DNA of 64,000 nt from Candidatus Moranbacteria bacterium RIFCSPHIGHO2_01_FULL_55_24 (GTDB lineage Bacteria > Patescibacteria > Paceibacteria > Moranbacterales > UBA1568). The stretch spans positions 48,534 through 112,533 of the forward strand of contig MFRW01000004.1 in the NCBI GenBank assembly GCA_001786575.1, given 5' to 3'. The notes below the pieces were generated by a model, which was not told the DNA's origin, did no database searches, and saw only the letters and a program-made list of their open reading frames with translations. Shown piece after piece: positions 31,642 through 39,664 of the stretch. Both the position numbers and the translations under genes were made by a program. Within the stretch, counting starts at the first letter, position 1; every line of letters starts with the position of its first letter.

Positions 31642-32517
31642 TTATAATGCGGCAGGGGTGATGTGGGAGGCCAAGAACGTGTAGGCTCCCTGTACCTCGC
31701 TCGATCCGGCAGTGATGCCGGGGTACCGGTTCACTTCGAGCAGATACGGAAGACCAGTTTGTTTATCGATGATGATATCGGCGCGGGACCAAGACAGTCC
31801 CAGATGCCCGCTCGCTTTGACAGCCATATCTTTGATCTCTTTCGGGATATCTATCAGGTCGACGAACTGTTCGTCGGCGCCATTGCAGGCATTATTCCGG
31901 AATTCCCCGTCAGAGTGGTAGCTTTTTTCGCCGGCTACGACAACGCCATTCACTACCATGATTCCCCAATCGTATTCGTTGGGAATGTAGCGCTGGAAAA
32001 GGAAGCTCTTATTCTTCGGAAGACCGGCCATCTTTTCTAAAAGATCAGATTCGGAAGCGACGAATTCGGAATGTTTCCCTCTGGCTCCGCGGATATCTTT
32101 GATGATGAGGGGGTAGCCGCAGGTCTTTTTTATGAGTCCCATGCTTTTTTCAACATTGCTGCGACTGACAAAAACGGTATCAGGGATGGGGAGACCGTTC
32201 AACGCAAAGACCATACAGTCAGTGACTTTCGAAGGGCTTTTCTCTACGTACGAATGAGGAGTTCCGGCAGACTCGAGATAGAGGTGGAGAGCATAGGCGA
32301 TATCCCGATAATTCCAGCCTGAAGTAAGCCAAACGAATGAGAATTCGCGTATATCGATTCCTCTGTGGAGAGCCTGGACAGCCCCTTTGTGGAAAGCGAG
32401 CTCAAGATCCGGGTATTTCCCTGCCGTGAAATCTATAGGGAAGGGGAACTTCTTTATGGCTTGCGGCGTGCTTTTGAGAGCCGGAAGACTCAAGAGGGTG
32501 AATGGTTTTTCGGGCAT
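31642..32517 (-). CDS. RimK-like ATP-grasp ligase
   Basis: A 291-aa cytosolic protein. The ATP-grasp domain runs from about 110: PLIIKDIRGARGKHSEFV (ATP-binding Lys and flexible loop), FLFQRYIPNEYDWGIMVVNG, then SRADIIIDKQTGLPYLLEVNRYPGI with the metal-binding Asp, Glu and Asn. These enzymes make peptide-like bonds (RimK, glutathione- or lysine-biosynthesis types). The acceptor is not evident. ATG 32517 is chosen over a TTG five codons earlier. No operon partner within 100 nt. Confidence 0.85.
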   Translation of the reverse strand: MPEKPFTLLSLPALKSTPQAIKKFPFPIDFTAGKYPDLELAFHKGAVQALHRGIDIREFSFVWLTSGWNYRDIAYALHLYLESAGTPHSYVEKSPSKVTDCMVFALNGLPIPDTVFVSRSNVEKSMGLIKKTCGYPLIIKDIRGARGKHSEFVASESDLLEKMAGLPKNKSFLFQRYIPNEYDWGIMVVNGVVVAGEKSYHSDGEFRNNACNGADEQFVDLIDIPKEIKDMAVKASGHLGLSWSRADIIIDKQTGLPYLLEVNRYPGITAGSSEVQGAYTFLASHITPAAL

Positions 32518-32678
32518 AGAGCGAGAAATCAAAGATAAGATGACTTCTCGTTCATGGAACTTTTCAAGACGCTCAATGGCAAGGAAGAAAAGAAGGCTTT
32601 AAAGCCTAATAATGAAGAAATCAACTAATTATATAACGATTTTCCTGTTTTGTAAAGCCTCGGAGGACTTGAACCTCT

Positions 32679-33485
32679 TTAACTTTGGAGCCGGGCTTTG
32701 CTTAGGCGCGCCTTGATTGTGTAAAAAACCCGGACGAGGACGAGGAGCGTCACGAGCAGGGCAGAGAAACCGTAGAGCCAGATCATCCACCACTCTTTCG
32801 AATCGGTTCCGCTCATGATGCCATGAGCCAGGAAAAAGAAATAGGCAGGAAAACTCACGTAGTGGATGGTGCGCCACGTCTTGAACGACATTTGTTTGCG
32901 AAATTCAGACGTCAGGATGAGAACCGTGATGCCGTAGAAGGCAAGAATCCCTAAAGCGACTGCCCAGCGGAAATCGAAGCCGAGAGCCGAAGCGTAGTCG
33001 CGGCTAATGAGAAATGGTATCAGGGCTTCGCCCAGGCGAAGCTGGAAATATGGATCGAAAAGAAGGCTTACGAAGTGGGCTACTACGAGAGTGAGCGCGC
33101 TCCAAGAGAAGAAGCGATGCATCTCGTAGTTCATGGGCGGCGGCAGGAAGGTGGCTACGAGCCGCGTGGACATGAGCAGGCCGTTTATGGCCACGATGGT
33201 CAGGAGGATAAAGGCTGCGATGCCGCTCGCTCGGCTGATATACCAGGCAAGCTGGGGTGTTCCGATTAGGCCAGGGTTCTCGATAGTTGTTTCTGCGGGT
33301 TCTGCTGTATAAGTGTCTGCCGGTGTGGGAGTCGGGGACAGATCGCGGATAGTGGGAGCGGGAACGAAAATCTCCTCGCTTTCTTCTGCATCGGACTGCT
33401 CATCTTCAGCTTTGACGAGAGGTATTTGGGCCGCAAAAAACAGGATGATGATGAGGAAAAAGATTTTAGAGCGTGTTCCAGACAT
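32679..33485 (-). CDS. Ferric-reductase-like transmembrane protein
   Basis: A 268-aa membrane protein. Signal-like N-terminus, an acidic/Thr-Pro outside segment (25-75), then about six helices of the ferric reductase/MsrQ (YedZ) fold: YISRASGIAAFILL, MNYEMHRFFSWSALTLVVAHF, FRWAVALGILAFYGI, WRTIHYVSFPAYFFFLAHG. Conserved His residues (MHRFF, VAHF, IHYV, LAHG) can hold two b-type haems. No NAD/FAD domain is attached. Starts at ATG 33485, 20 nt inside the end of the apbE gene, so they are translationally linked. Confidence 0.88.
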   Translation of the reverse strand: MSGTRSKIFFLIIILFFAAQIPLVKAEDEQSDAEESEEIFVPAPTIRDLSPTPTPADTYTAEPAETTIENPGLIGTPQLAWYISRASGIAAFILLTIVAINGLLMSTRLVATFLPPPMNYEMHRFFSWSALTLVVAHFVSLLFDPYFQLRLGEALIPFLISRDYASALGFDFRWAVALGILAFYGITVLILTSEFRKQMSFKTWRTIHYVSFPAYFFFLAHGIMSGTDSKEWWMIWLYGFSALLVTLLVLVRVFYTIKARLSKARLQS

Positions 33486-34392
33486 AGGGAATGGCTTCTG
33501 GAGTAAACAGGATTTTCCCGTCCTGCATTGCCAGTATAGCAGAAAGCGATTTTTCTTCGGCGAAAGCCAGCGCTTCGTTTTTCCCGAGAAGAAAAAGAGT
33601 CTTGGCGAACACATCGGCCGAGGTCGCATCTTCGGCGATGACGGTAGCGGTCGCCAGATCGCTCGGAAAGCTTTTCCCGCTCTCCGGATGGATCAGATGG
33701 TGTTTCGGTTCGCCTTCTTTTTCCCACCGGCGCCGATTGCTGCCGGAAGTCGCTACCCCTTTGCCGGAAAGGAGAAGCATCGCCAGAGTGTGCCGGCTAT
33801 CATGAGGGTCTTCTACGTCGATTCCCCAGTTCTGGTCGTCCAACATATTCCTCCCAGCTGCGAAGATGTCGCCGCCCGCGTCTACAAGGAAGTTTTCAAA
33901 GCGCGTCGCCAGGAAACGGGCGACTTTGTCTACGACGAAGCCTTTGCCGATCCCTCCCAAGTCGATCTTCATCGTTTTCGGTTTGGTGATCGTATTGTCT
34001 GATTGATTGAGAGCAAGGGCGTCGAGCTGCTCCGGCCGCCACTCGCCCTGCCGCTCTTCGGCATATGCTCCGAGATAGCCTTCTTTCTCAAGTGCCGGAA
34101 GAAGCGCAGGATTGAAGAGTCCGCGCGTCTGCTGGGAAAAGTCCTTCGATTGTTTCAAAAGGCTGAAGAGTTCATCGGAAACGACGCAAGATTCGGACTC
34201 GTTGAATCTCCACAGCTCGTTCTCTTTCTGAAAACGGCTGTACCGGGACTCGAAATCACGGAACATAGCGAAAGATTCTTCGAGAGCGGCCGCGGCAGCG
34301 TCTTCCTGTCCGGCACGAAACTGAATCTCGATATAGATATCGGTTTTCATGATTTCTTGCTGCAGCTCGCGAGCGATTTTCTTCCAGCTCAT
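33466..34392 (-). CDS. apbE: ApbE-like FMN transferase
   Basis: A 308-aa member of the flavin-transferase family that attaches FMN from FAD to Ser/Thr of exported redox proteins. Motifs: KIDLGGIGKGFVVDKVA, FLVDAGGDIFAAG, VATSGSNRRRW and HHLIHPESGKS, all as in ApbE, with the metal-binding Asp/Thr region near AEDATSADVFAK. No signal peptide is seen. The ferric-reductase-like gene overlaps it by 20 nt and a proline-rich exported protein precedes it. No obvious flavinylation motif (D-x-x-x-[ST]-GA[ST]) is seen in these neighbours. Confidence 0.92.
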   Translation of the reverse strand: MSWKKIARELQQEIMKTDIYIEIQFRAGQEDAAAAALEESFAMFRDFESRYSRFQKENELWRFNESESCVVSDELFSLLKQSKDFSQQTRGLFNPALLPALEKEGYLGAYAEERQGEWRPEQLDALALNQSDNTITKPKTMKIDLGGIGKGFVVDKVARFLATRFENFLVDAGGDIFAAGRNMLDDQNWGIDVEDPHDSRHTLAMLLLSGKGVATSGSNRRRWEKEGEPKHHLIHPESGKSFPSDLATATVIAEDATSADVFAKTLFLLGKNEALAFAEEKSLSAILAMQDGKILFTPEAIPYVWNTL

Positions 34393-34419
34393 AATGAGGA
34401 TGCGTTTACCGGACCTGAT

Positions 34420-34770
34420 TTAGGAAGATTTGGTCTTGCGGGAACTCTTCGGCTTCTTTACTGCCGGTGCAGGAGCAGCAACCTTGGCCGGCTGCGGTGC
34501 CACGGTAGCGGGAGCGGCGATCGGTTTAGGCGTAACAGGAGCAGGTTCCGGAGCCGGGGCTGGTGTTTCAGCAGGAGGCGTTGGCAAAATATCAGGAGCA
34601 ACTTGATCGGCAGGCGGCAGATCAACGATCGAAGGCAGTGGATTGTCATTCCACGCTATCTTCTGGCCATTTTTTGCCTGTTCTACGGCGACGACCGCGG
34701 AAAAGGAGCCGAGGAAAGCCAAAACGGCAAAACCCAGGAACCAAAAGCGAAATTTCCATTTGTTATTCAT
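34420..34770 (-). CDS. Exported proline/alanine-rich protein
   Basis: A 116-aa protein with an N-terminal signal or anchor helix (FWFLGFAVLAFLGSFSAVVA) and a mature part that is nearly all Pro, Ala, Val and Lys (repeats of PAP/APA), ending in a basic KKPKSSRKTKSS tail. Looks like a periplasmic spacer or wall-contacting linker. It is the first gene of the minus-strand apbE unit, 27 nt ahead of apbE. No domain is recognised; it may be a scaffold for the redox pair. Confidence 0.72.
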   Translation of the reverse strand: MNNKWKFRFWFLGFAVLAFLGSFSAVVAVEQAKNGQKIAWNDNPLPSIVDLPPADQVAPDILPTPPAETPAPAPEPAPVTPKPIAAPATVAPQPAKVAAPAPAVKKPKSSRKTKSS

Positions 34771-34874
34771 AGTGTTAGAGTGATAGCAGGTATTATTCTC
34801 TGTTGAGTAGTACGAGAAAGCAGAGAAAAAGTTTTCAAAACTGACAAAAAAAGCTTTATTTAAAGCACCAGACT

Positions 34875-35444
34875 ATGCCTTCTTCCCTCGAAGATCTTAC
34901 CGATCAGGAATTGATAGCTCGGGCAAAAGATGACCCGGAGATGTTCGGGCTGCTCATGGACCGCTATGCGGAGCCTCTTCTGCGCTTCATCATGCGGCTC
35001 ACGGGATGGGGAACGAATGAGGCGGAAGACATCCTTCAGGAAACATTTATCAAGACCTATCGCTACCTGAACAGCTACGATCCTGGTCTCAAGTTTTCAA
35101 GCTGGATCTACCGCATCGCCTACAACCAGACCATCGATGCATTGCGGCACGAACAGGCGCGCCCTTTTATGAAGGCGCTCCCGGTGGAAGAGGTGGCCCA
35201 CCTGCTTGCCGACCAGACTGACCTTGAAGCCGAATTCCTCAAGCAAGAAGCTTTTGAAAAGCTTCAGACAGCTATCTACGCCCTTCCCTTGAAGTACCGA
35301 GAGGTGCTGGTTTTGCGTTTCCTCGAGGAAAAAGACTATGATGAAATAACTGACATCCTCCAGAAGCCGAAGGGGACGGTAGCGACTCTCATCCGCCGCG
35401 GGAGAAAACTTCTTTTTGAAAACATTCAGCAGATATCCGCGTAA
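34875..35444 (+). CDS. ECF-type sigma factor
   Basis: A 189-aa sigma-70 family protein with region 2 (FGLLMDRYAEPLLRFIMRLTG, EAEDILQETFIKTYRYL, FSSWIYRIAYNQTIDALRHE) and region 4 (ALPLKYREVLVLRFLEEKDYDEITDIL, GTVATLIRRGRKLL) and no region 3, as in extracytoplasmic-function sigmas. It would direct transcription of an envelope or stress regulon. The next gene, 9 nt downstream, encodes a small membrane protein that may act as its anti-sigma factor. Confidence 0.93.
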   Translation: MPSSLEDLTDQELIARAKDDPEMFGLLMDRYAEPLLRFIMRLTGWGTNEAEDILQETFIKTYRYLNSYDPGLKFSSWIYRIAYNQTIDALRHEQARPFMKALPVEEVAHLLADQTDLEAEFLKQEAFEKLQTAIYALPLKYREVLVLRFLEEKDYDEITDILQKPKGTVATLIRRGRKLLFENIQQISA

Positions 35445-35453
35445 TACATATAT

Positions 35454-35915
35454 ATGACTCCCTTCGCCGAAAAGACCTTGGACCGGATCCGCCAAGAACG
35501 CCTCGCACCTCTGCCAAGCTGGCTTTTCCGGTCGATTCAGTTCGGATGGTGGGCGGGAGTGGGCAGCATGCTTGTTCTGGCCGGCGTATGTACAGCCATC
35601 GCCTTCCATATCGCTTTCGAACTGCGGTGGAACCTGCTGGGCCGAAATGATCTTGGCTGGGCCGCTATTTTCTTTCTCTCCGCGCCGCTGGTCTGGCTCT
35701 TTTTCGTCCTCGTCTTCATCCTTCTGGGGAGCTACGCTTTTCGGCATACGCGGAACGGCTATCGGCATACCTTGCTTGTGATAATCCCCCTTTTCATCCT
35801 TGCAAGCCTCCTGCTGGCTTTTGTCTTAGAATACTCTCCCTTCGATGCGATCGTGGAGAACTTCTTTCTCCGCGCCGCTCCTCTCCAAGATTTACCGGAG
35901 AGCCTGATCCAGTAA
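35454..35915 (+). CDS. Small membrane protein, possible anti-sigma factor
   Basis: A 153-aa protein: a cytosolic N-terminus (1-38) with Arg/Glu residues and about three helices (about 39-58, 72-96, 108-128), then a short acidic outside tail. Position right after the ECF sigma gene, with a 9-nt gap, suggests an anti-sigma role, but no zinc-binding anti-sigma motif (H-x3-C-x2-C) is seen. This role is inferred only from location. Confidence 0.65.
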   Translation: MTPFAEKTLDRIRQERLAPLPSWLFRSIQFGWWAGVGSMLVLAGVCTAIAFHIAFELRWNLLGRNDLGWAAIFFLSAPLVWLFFVLVFILLGSYAFRHTRNGYRHTLLVIIPLFILASLLLAFVLEYSPFDAIVENFFLRAAPLQDLPESLIQ

Positions 35916-36027
35916 GTTCCGCACACAACGGCTGGCTGATCCTGCGAGTGTACCGGAGACAGGCATTTGACAGCGAGGAGTATAATAGAGATGGAGCAAG
36001 AATTTTTATCATTTCTTATAGGAACAT

Positions 36028-36174
36028 ATGAAGAAAAAATCTACCCGGATCGTAGACAAAGAGAAGGAAATGCAGGAGCATTTCCACCTGACCCGCCCTC
36101 CGCGGCTTGATGGGAAGGCGAAGAACGCCATGATGCTTTCCAAGCGGAAGAAAAAGAAAGCTGAAAAAGAGTAG
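36028..36174 (+). CDS. 48-residue basic protein
   Basis: Short frame from an ATG preceded by AGGAA and ending TAG. The product is highly basic, begins MKKKSTRIVDKEKE, has HFHLTRPPRLDGKAK in the middle and ends in a Lys run (RKKKKAEKE). The lysine-rich ends recall ribosomal or nucleic-acid-binding tails. Codon phase bias is consistent with coding. A TATAAT (35982-35987) lies 40 nt upstream. No family was recognised. Confidence 0.6.
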   Translation: MKKKSTRIVDKEKEMQEHFHLTRPPRLDGKAKNAMMLSKRKKKKAEKE

Positions 36175-36207
36175 GAAGAGAGACGTAATCAGCTAAATAA
36201 CCCACAT

Positions 36208-36327
36208 ATGATGTACGGATACAGTTTTTTCGGGGGAGGACTCGGTCTTCTGACCTGGCTCGCTCTCTTTATCGACCTGGTGCTGGTCGGAGTGTGGCTC
36301 TGGCAGCAGATAGCGAAGAAGCAATAA
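36208..36327 (+). CDS. 39-residue single-helix membrane protein
   Basis: Short frame from ATG to TAA with MMYGYSFFGGGLGLLTWLALF and one hydrophobic helix (about 9-31), ending QQIAKKQ on the inside. Small Gly-rich membrane peptides of this form are common in Patescibacteria and related groups. It lies 33 nt after the basic protein gene and 10 nt before the phosphoribosyltransferase, so one transcript is likely. Confidence 0.6.
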   Translation: MMYGYSFFGGGLGLLTWLALFIDLVLVGVWLWQQIAKKQ

Positions 36328-36337
36328 GAAAATCGCC

Positions 36338-36982
36338 ATGGGGGTATTCGCTGACAGACAAGAAGCGGGGAAGCTCCTCGCGAAAAAGCTTGCGGAGTAT
36401 CGCGGCACGGACGCCGTGATCATAGCGCTTCCGCGAGGCGGAGTCGTCACTGGCGCTGAAGTGGCCCGCGCGCTCCATCTCCCGCTCGACATCGCGGTCG
36501 TGCGCAAGATAGGGCACCCACAGAACCCCGAGTACGCGATCTGCGTCACGGACGAGAAAGGCATATCCATATGCAACGAAGCGGAGGCCCGGGCGGTCGA
36601 TCAGGATTGGCTCAAAGAAGAGATCGAACGGCAAAGAAAGGAAGCGGAGCGGCGTATCGCTGCCTACAGGGGCAAAGAGAAGCGGCGCGAACTCGGCGGG
36701 AAGACAGTCATAGTGGTGGATGACGGCATCGCGACCGGTCTCACTATGCGGGGAGCGCTCCTGGCGATCCGGAAAGAGCATCCCAAGAAACTCGTCGTAG
36801 CGGTTCCGGCGGCTCCGTACGATGCGGAACTGGCGTTACGCGAAGAGGTGGACTCGATAGTGATTCTTGAGGATACCCGGCACTATCTCGGGGCGGTCGG
36901 AGCGTACTATGATGATTTCCCCCAGGTTTCCGACGAAGAAGTGATCGATCTCTTGAAGGAGGATACGCTCAAGAAAACATGA
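36338..36982 (+). CDS. Phosphoribosyltransferase family protein
   Basis: A 214-aa cytosolic type I PRTase fold. VIVVDDGIATGLTMRGAL is the PRPP-binding loop; DAVIIALPRGGVVTGAEVARAL and LDIAVVRKIGHPQNPEYAIC are typical of the uncharacterised PRTase group (ComF/Hpt-like) that frequently accompanies dienelactone-hydrolase-like proteins. The residue Lys in VVRKIG and Asp-Asp in the loop are conserved. Substrate unknown. Confidence 0.9.
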   Translation: MGVFADRQEAGKLLAKKLAEYRGTDAVIIALPRGGVVTGAEVARALHLPLDIAVVRKIGHPQNPEYAICVTDEKGISICNEAEARAVDQDWLKEEIERQRKEAERRIAAYRGKEKRRELGGKTVIVVDDGIATGLTMRGALLAIRKEHPKKLVVAVPAAPYDAELALREEVDSIVILEDTRHYLGAVGAYYDDFPQVSDEEVIDLLKEDTLKKT

Positions 36983-37012
36983 AACTTTTGAAAAGCGAAT
37001 AATTCCCTCTTT

Positions 37013-37420
37013 ATGGAAATATTTACCGTCGAGACAGAACAAGAGCGCCAGGTCGTCGATCTGACGGACAAGGTGAACGAAATAATCGGGCATCACCCTG
37101 TAAAAGGGGAGATGTGCCATCTTTTCATACGCCATACGACTGCTGCGCTTACCATTGTTCCTATCGATCCGAAGAGGGAACTGGACCTCATAGGGATGAT
37201 AGAAGCGATGGTGCCTCATCACCTGCATGTGAAAGCGTCCCAAAACGGGCACGACCATGTCGCGACCTATCTCCCGGCAGATATTCTGGCATCTTTCGTT
37301 GGTTCAACTCTTGCGATTCCGGTAAAGAACAAGAAACTCATGCTTGGGGATTTTCAGCGAGTCGTTCTTTTGGAATTCGCCGGTCCCAGCAAGCGCGAAA
37401 TCGTGTATATCTGCGCTTGA
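37013..37420 (+). CDS. YjbQ family protein (UPF0047)
   Basis: A 135-aa protein. GEMCHLFIRHTTAALTIVP and VPHHLHVKASQNGHDHVATYLPADILASF, LGDFQRVVLLEFAGPSKREI are the UPF0047/YjbQ signature, with clustered His residues at the trimer interface. Family members were reported to have weak thiamine-phosphate synthase activity in E. coli; the real role is unclear. It sits 30 nt after the phosphoribosyltransferase gene. Confidence 0.93.
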   Translation: MEIFTVETEQERQVVDLTDKVNEIIGHHPVKGEMCHLFIRHTTAALTIVPIDPKRELDLIGMIEAMVPHHLHVKASQNGHDHVATYLPADILASFVGSTLAIPVKNKKLMLGDFQRVVLLEFAGPSKREIVYICA

Positions 37421-37451
37421 TAAGACTCCGCTGCAAAAATATATGGGAAAG

Positions 37452-37472
37452 CGCCTCGCGGAGGCGTTTTTT
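37452..37472 (+). terminator. Intrinsic terminator
   Basis: CGCCTC, GCG loop, GAGGCG, six T. Confidence 0.82.
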
Positions 37473-37567
37473 GATAATAAGCGAAGTTGACGAAAGATTT
37501 CAAAGAAGTTACTTTTGCCTTGAGCAAAGTTCGTTCACAATTTCAAAGAGAGAAAGGAGAAACCGTT

Positions 37568-38143
37568 ATGAAAATACTTCTTGCTGTCTTGGCTCTCGGA
37601 GCCGCAAGCACGCCGCTCAATGATGCACGGCATCAGGCTTTCATTCAGACGACGGATCCGCCGCCGTCCGCCGCATTTCCCATGGTCGATCGGCCGATGA
37701 CCGCCGGGTTCGCTGTTTCGGGGAAGAGGGAGATCGATACGATCATCCTCCATTCCTCGTACGATCCTGTCGGTAAGGATCCGTACTCGGTCCGAGGAGT
37801 TGTCCGGGGATATGAGCGGTACGGCGTGAGCGCACATTACCTGATCGATCGAGCGGGCGCTATCTATCGCCTGGTTCCCGAGAAGAACGTGAGCTACCAT
37901 GCCGGGGCGAGCAGGATGCCGGACGGACGGACCAACGTCAACCGGTTCTCACTCGGCATCGAGATCATGAACAAGAAGGATGACAGCTATACGCCGGCCC
38001 AATACGCTGCCGCCCGTTACCTCATAAGCAGGCTGAAGGGCCAATATCCCATCAGGTATGTCTTGGGGCATAACAAGATCGCGCCGGACAGAAAGAGCGA
38101 CCCGTGGAATTTCAATTGGAATACGCTCCGGTCGCCGGCATGA
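37568..38143 (+). CDS. N-acetylmuramoyl-L-alanine amidase (Amidase_2), exported
   Basis: A 191-aa protein with a short signal-like start (MKILLAVLALGAAS). The amidase fold: IDTIILHSSYDPVG (first zinc His), YGVSAHYLIDRAGAIYRLVPE, VSYHAG (second His) and VLGHNKIAPDRKSDPW (third His with catalytic Lys/Asp context). It cuts the bond between MurNAc and L-Ala in peptidoglycan. ATG 37568 is preceded by an AAAGGAG site, so it is preferred over a further-upstream start. It may serve in wall recycling or in attack on a host or neighbour cell. Confidence 0.9.
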   Translation: MKILLAVLALGAASTPLNDARHQAFIQTTDPPPSAAFPMVDRPMTAGFAVSGKREIDTIILHSSYDPVGKDPYSVRGVVRGYERYGVSAHYLIDRAGAIYRLVPEKNVSYHAGASRMPDGRTNVNRFSLGIEIMNKKDDSYTPAQYAAARYLISRLKGQYPIRYVLGHNKIAPDRKSDPWNFNWNTLRSPA

Positions 38144-38186
38144 GAAACAGGAGAACCTATGACTTTTCTCTTCTATCATCTAACCT

Positions 38187-38222
38187 AACCCACCGACGAG
38201 AAATTCGTTTCGGTGGGTTTTC
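38187..38222 (+). terminator. Intrinsic terminator
   Basis: AACCCACCGA / TCGGTGGGTT arms around an internal ACGAG...CGT segment, then T-run. Confidence 0.82.
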
Positions 38223-38228
38223 TGTTTC

Positions 38229-38257
38229 TTGACAATACCCCCAGGGGGGTATAGATT
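38229..38257 (+). promoter_or_regulatory. Copper operon promoter with CsoR operator
   Basis: TTGACA (38229-38234) and TAGATT (38252-38257) with a 17-nt spacer. The spacer is filled by ATACCCCCAGGGGGGTAT (38235-38252), a perfect 8-2-8 inverted repeat of the known CsoR/RcnR-type GC-rich operator form. Repressor bound here would block polymerase. Confidence 0.85.
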
Positions 38258-38280
38258 GGAAATATTTCTAAGGAAAATCT

Positions 38281-38544
38281 ATGCATCAATCCAAACAGAA
38301 GCTTTCTCGGCGCCTCAAGATTATCGAGGGCCAAGTGCGCGGGCTCCAGGAGATGATTGCCAAAGACGCGTACTGCATCGATGTCATCACGCAGACTTCG
38401 GCGGTGAAGCAGGCGCTCACGGCGATAGAGGATGCTCTTATGGAGAGCCATTTGAACACCTGTGTCATCAAACAGATCAAGGGGGGCAAGGAAAGCAAGG
38501 CCAAAGAAGAGATCCTCAAGGTTTACCGGCTTAAGCGCAAGTAA
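38281..38544 (+). CDS. csoR: CsoR-type copper-sensing repressor
   Basis: An 87-aa all-helical metal-sensing repressor (DUF156). Starts KLSRRLKIIEGQVRGLQ, the conserved DNA-binding face. Cu(I) ligands Cys32, His57 and Cys61 match the Cys-His-Cys triad of CsoR. It is expected to release the operator when copper rises. The gene is the first in the copper unit and is autoregulated by the palindrome 28 nt upstream of its ATG. Confidence 0.94.
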   Translation: MHQSKQKLSRRLKIIEGQVRGLQEMIAKDAYCIDVITQTSAVKQALTAIEDALMESHLNTCVIKQIKGGKESKAKEEILKVYRLKRK

Positions 38545-38564
38545 TTATATTTATACGAACTTTT

Positions 38565-39224
38565 ATGAATAAAGATGCGATAGCCTACGGAGTTATCGGC
38601 CTCCTGTTGGGCGTAGTGATCACCGGCTTTACGGCAGGATACGCAGTGAATAACGATATGCGAGGAATGATGAATATGATTGGCATGTGGCCGTCGTCGG
38701 GACTGCAAAATTCAAAGACAATGATGGAGAATAGCGACCGCCATTTTATAGAACAAATGATTCCGCATCATGAGGACGCTATTGTTATGGCTGATAGCGC
38801 TCTGGAAAAAGCACAGCATCAAGAGATTAAGAACCTCGCTAATGATATTAAACGAACACAAAGCGTTGAGATAGAACAGATGCAGGAGTGGTATAAGAAT
38901 TGGTTTGGTGCTGAAGTTCCAAAAGATAGTTCGGTGATGGGTAGTAGCAGGATGCGTATGGGGATGATGGGCAATGAGAGTGATGTGGAGACATTAAGAA
39001 ACGCTTCTAATTTCGACGAATCTTTTATAGAAGAGATGATACCGCATCACCAGATGGCAGTAATGATGGCCAATATGTTGCTCGTTGGCACAAATCGTCC
39101 TGAAATGAAAAAACTGGCTGAAGATATCATTTCTGCCCAGACAAAAGAAATAAATGAAATGCGACAGTGGATGAAAGACTGGGGTTATACGGCGGGCAAC
39201 GATGCCGGTATGATGCAACGCTAG
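38565..39224 (+). CDS. DUF305 protein with two repeats, membrane anchored
   Basis: A 219-aa protein. Signal-anchor (8-30), then two DUF305 repeats, each with a MIPHH core: one at about 64-69 (FIEQMIPHHEDAIVMAD) and one near 158-163 (FIEEMIPHHQMAVMMA), and Met-rich linkers (RMRMGMMG). His/Met abundance suggests metal binding, plausibly Cu(I)/Ag(I) outside the membrane. Base composition is visibly AT-richer than copA. Position between csoR and DUF302 fits copper tolerance. Confidence 0.88.
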   Translation: MNKDAIAYGVIGLLLGVVITGFTAGYAVNNDMRGMMNMIGMWPSSGLQNSKTMMENSDRHFIEQMIPHHEDAIVMADSALEKAQHQEIKNLANDIKRTQSVEIEQMQEWYKNWFGAEVPKDSSVMGSSRMRMGMMGNESDVETLRNASNFDESFIEEMIPHHQMAVMMANMLLVGTNRPEMKKLAEDIISAQTKEINEMRQWMKDWGYTAGNDAGMMQR

Positions 39225-39271
39225 AGCGTGAGGATGGCGCGTAAACGCTAAATATTTTTAGAAACAAGATC

Positions 39272-39661
39272 ATGCAATACTCTCTTAGGAAAAAAGTAGC
39301 TGCGTCCGATTTTAGTGAGGTCGTGGAAGAAACGAAAGAGGCGCTTAAAGAGCAGGGTTTCGGCATTTTAACGGTAGTAGATGTCCAGGCGACACTTAGC
39401 CAGAAGCTTGGAGTAGAGTATGGGCAGTATATCATTTTAGGTGCGTGCAATCCGCCTCTCGCTTACCAAGCATTACAAGCAGAAAAGGAAATTGGCCTTT
39501 TTTTGCCCTGTAATATTATTGTCTATGAGGAAAATTCAGAGTTTTTCGTTTCTACCATCCTGCCTACGGCCGCAATGAATATGCTGGATAATCCGGCGCT
39601 TCAAAAGGTAGCGCGTGAAGTTGAGAATAAGCTGCGAATGGTTCTTGATCATATTGAATGA
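39272..39661 (+). CDS. DUF302 protein
   Basis: A 129-aa soluble protein. VVEETKEALKEQGFGILTVVDVQATLSQKLG, YIILGACNPPLAYQALQAEKEIGLFLPCNIIVYEE are the DUF302 pattern with two conserved Cys (GACNPP and LPCNI) that could bind metal. Such proteins often sit by copper or sulfur genes. The ATG is 47 nt after the DUF305 stop; copA follows 3 nt later. Composition is low in GC like DUF305. Confidence 0.9.
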   Translation: MQYSLRKKVAASDFSEVVEETKEALKEQGFGILTVVDVQATLSQKLGVEYGQYIILGACNPPLAYQALQAEKEIGLFLPCNIIVYEENSEFFVSTILPTAAMNMLDNPALQKVAREVENKLRMVLDHIE

Positions 39662-39664
39662 TAT

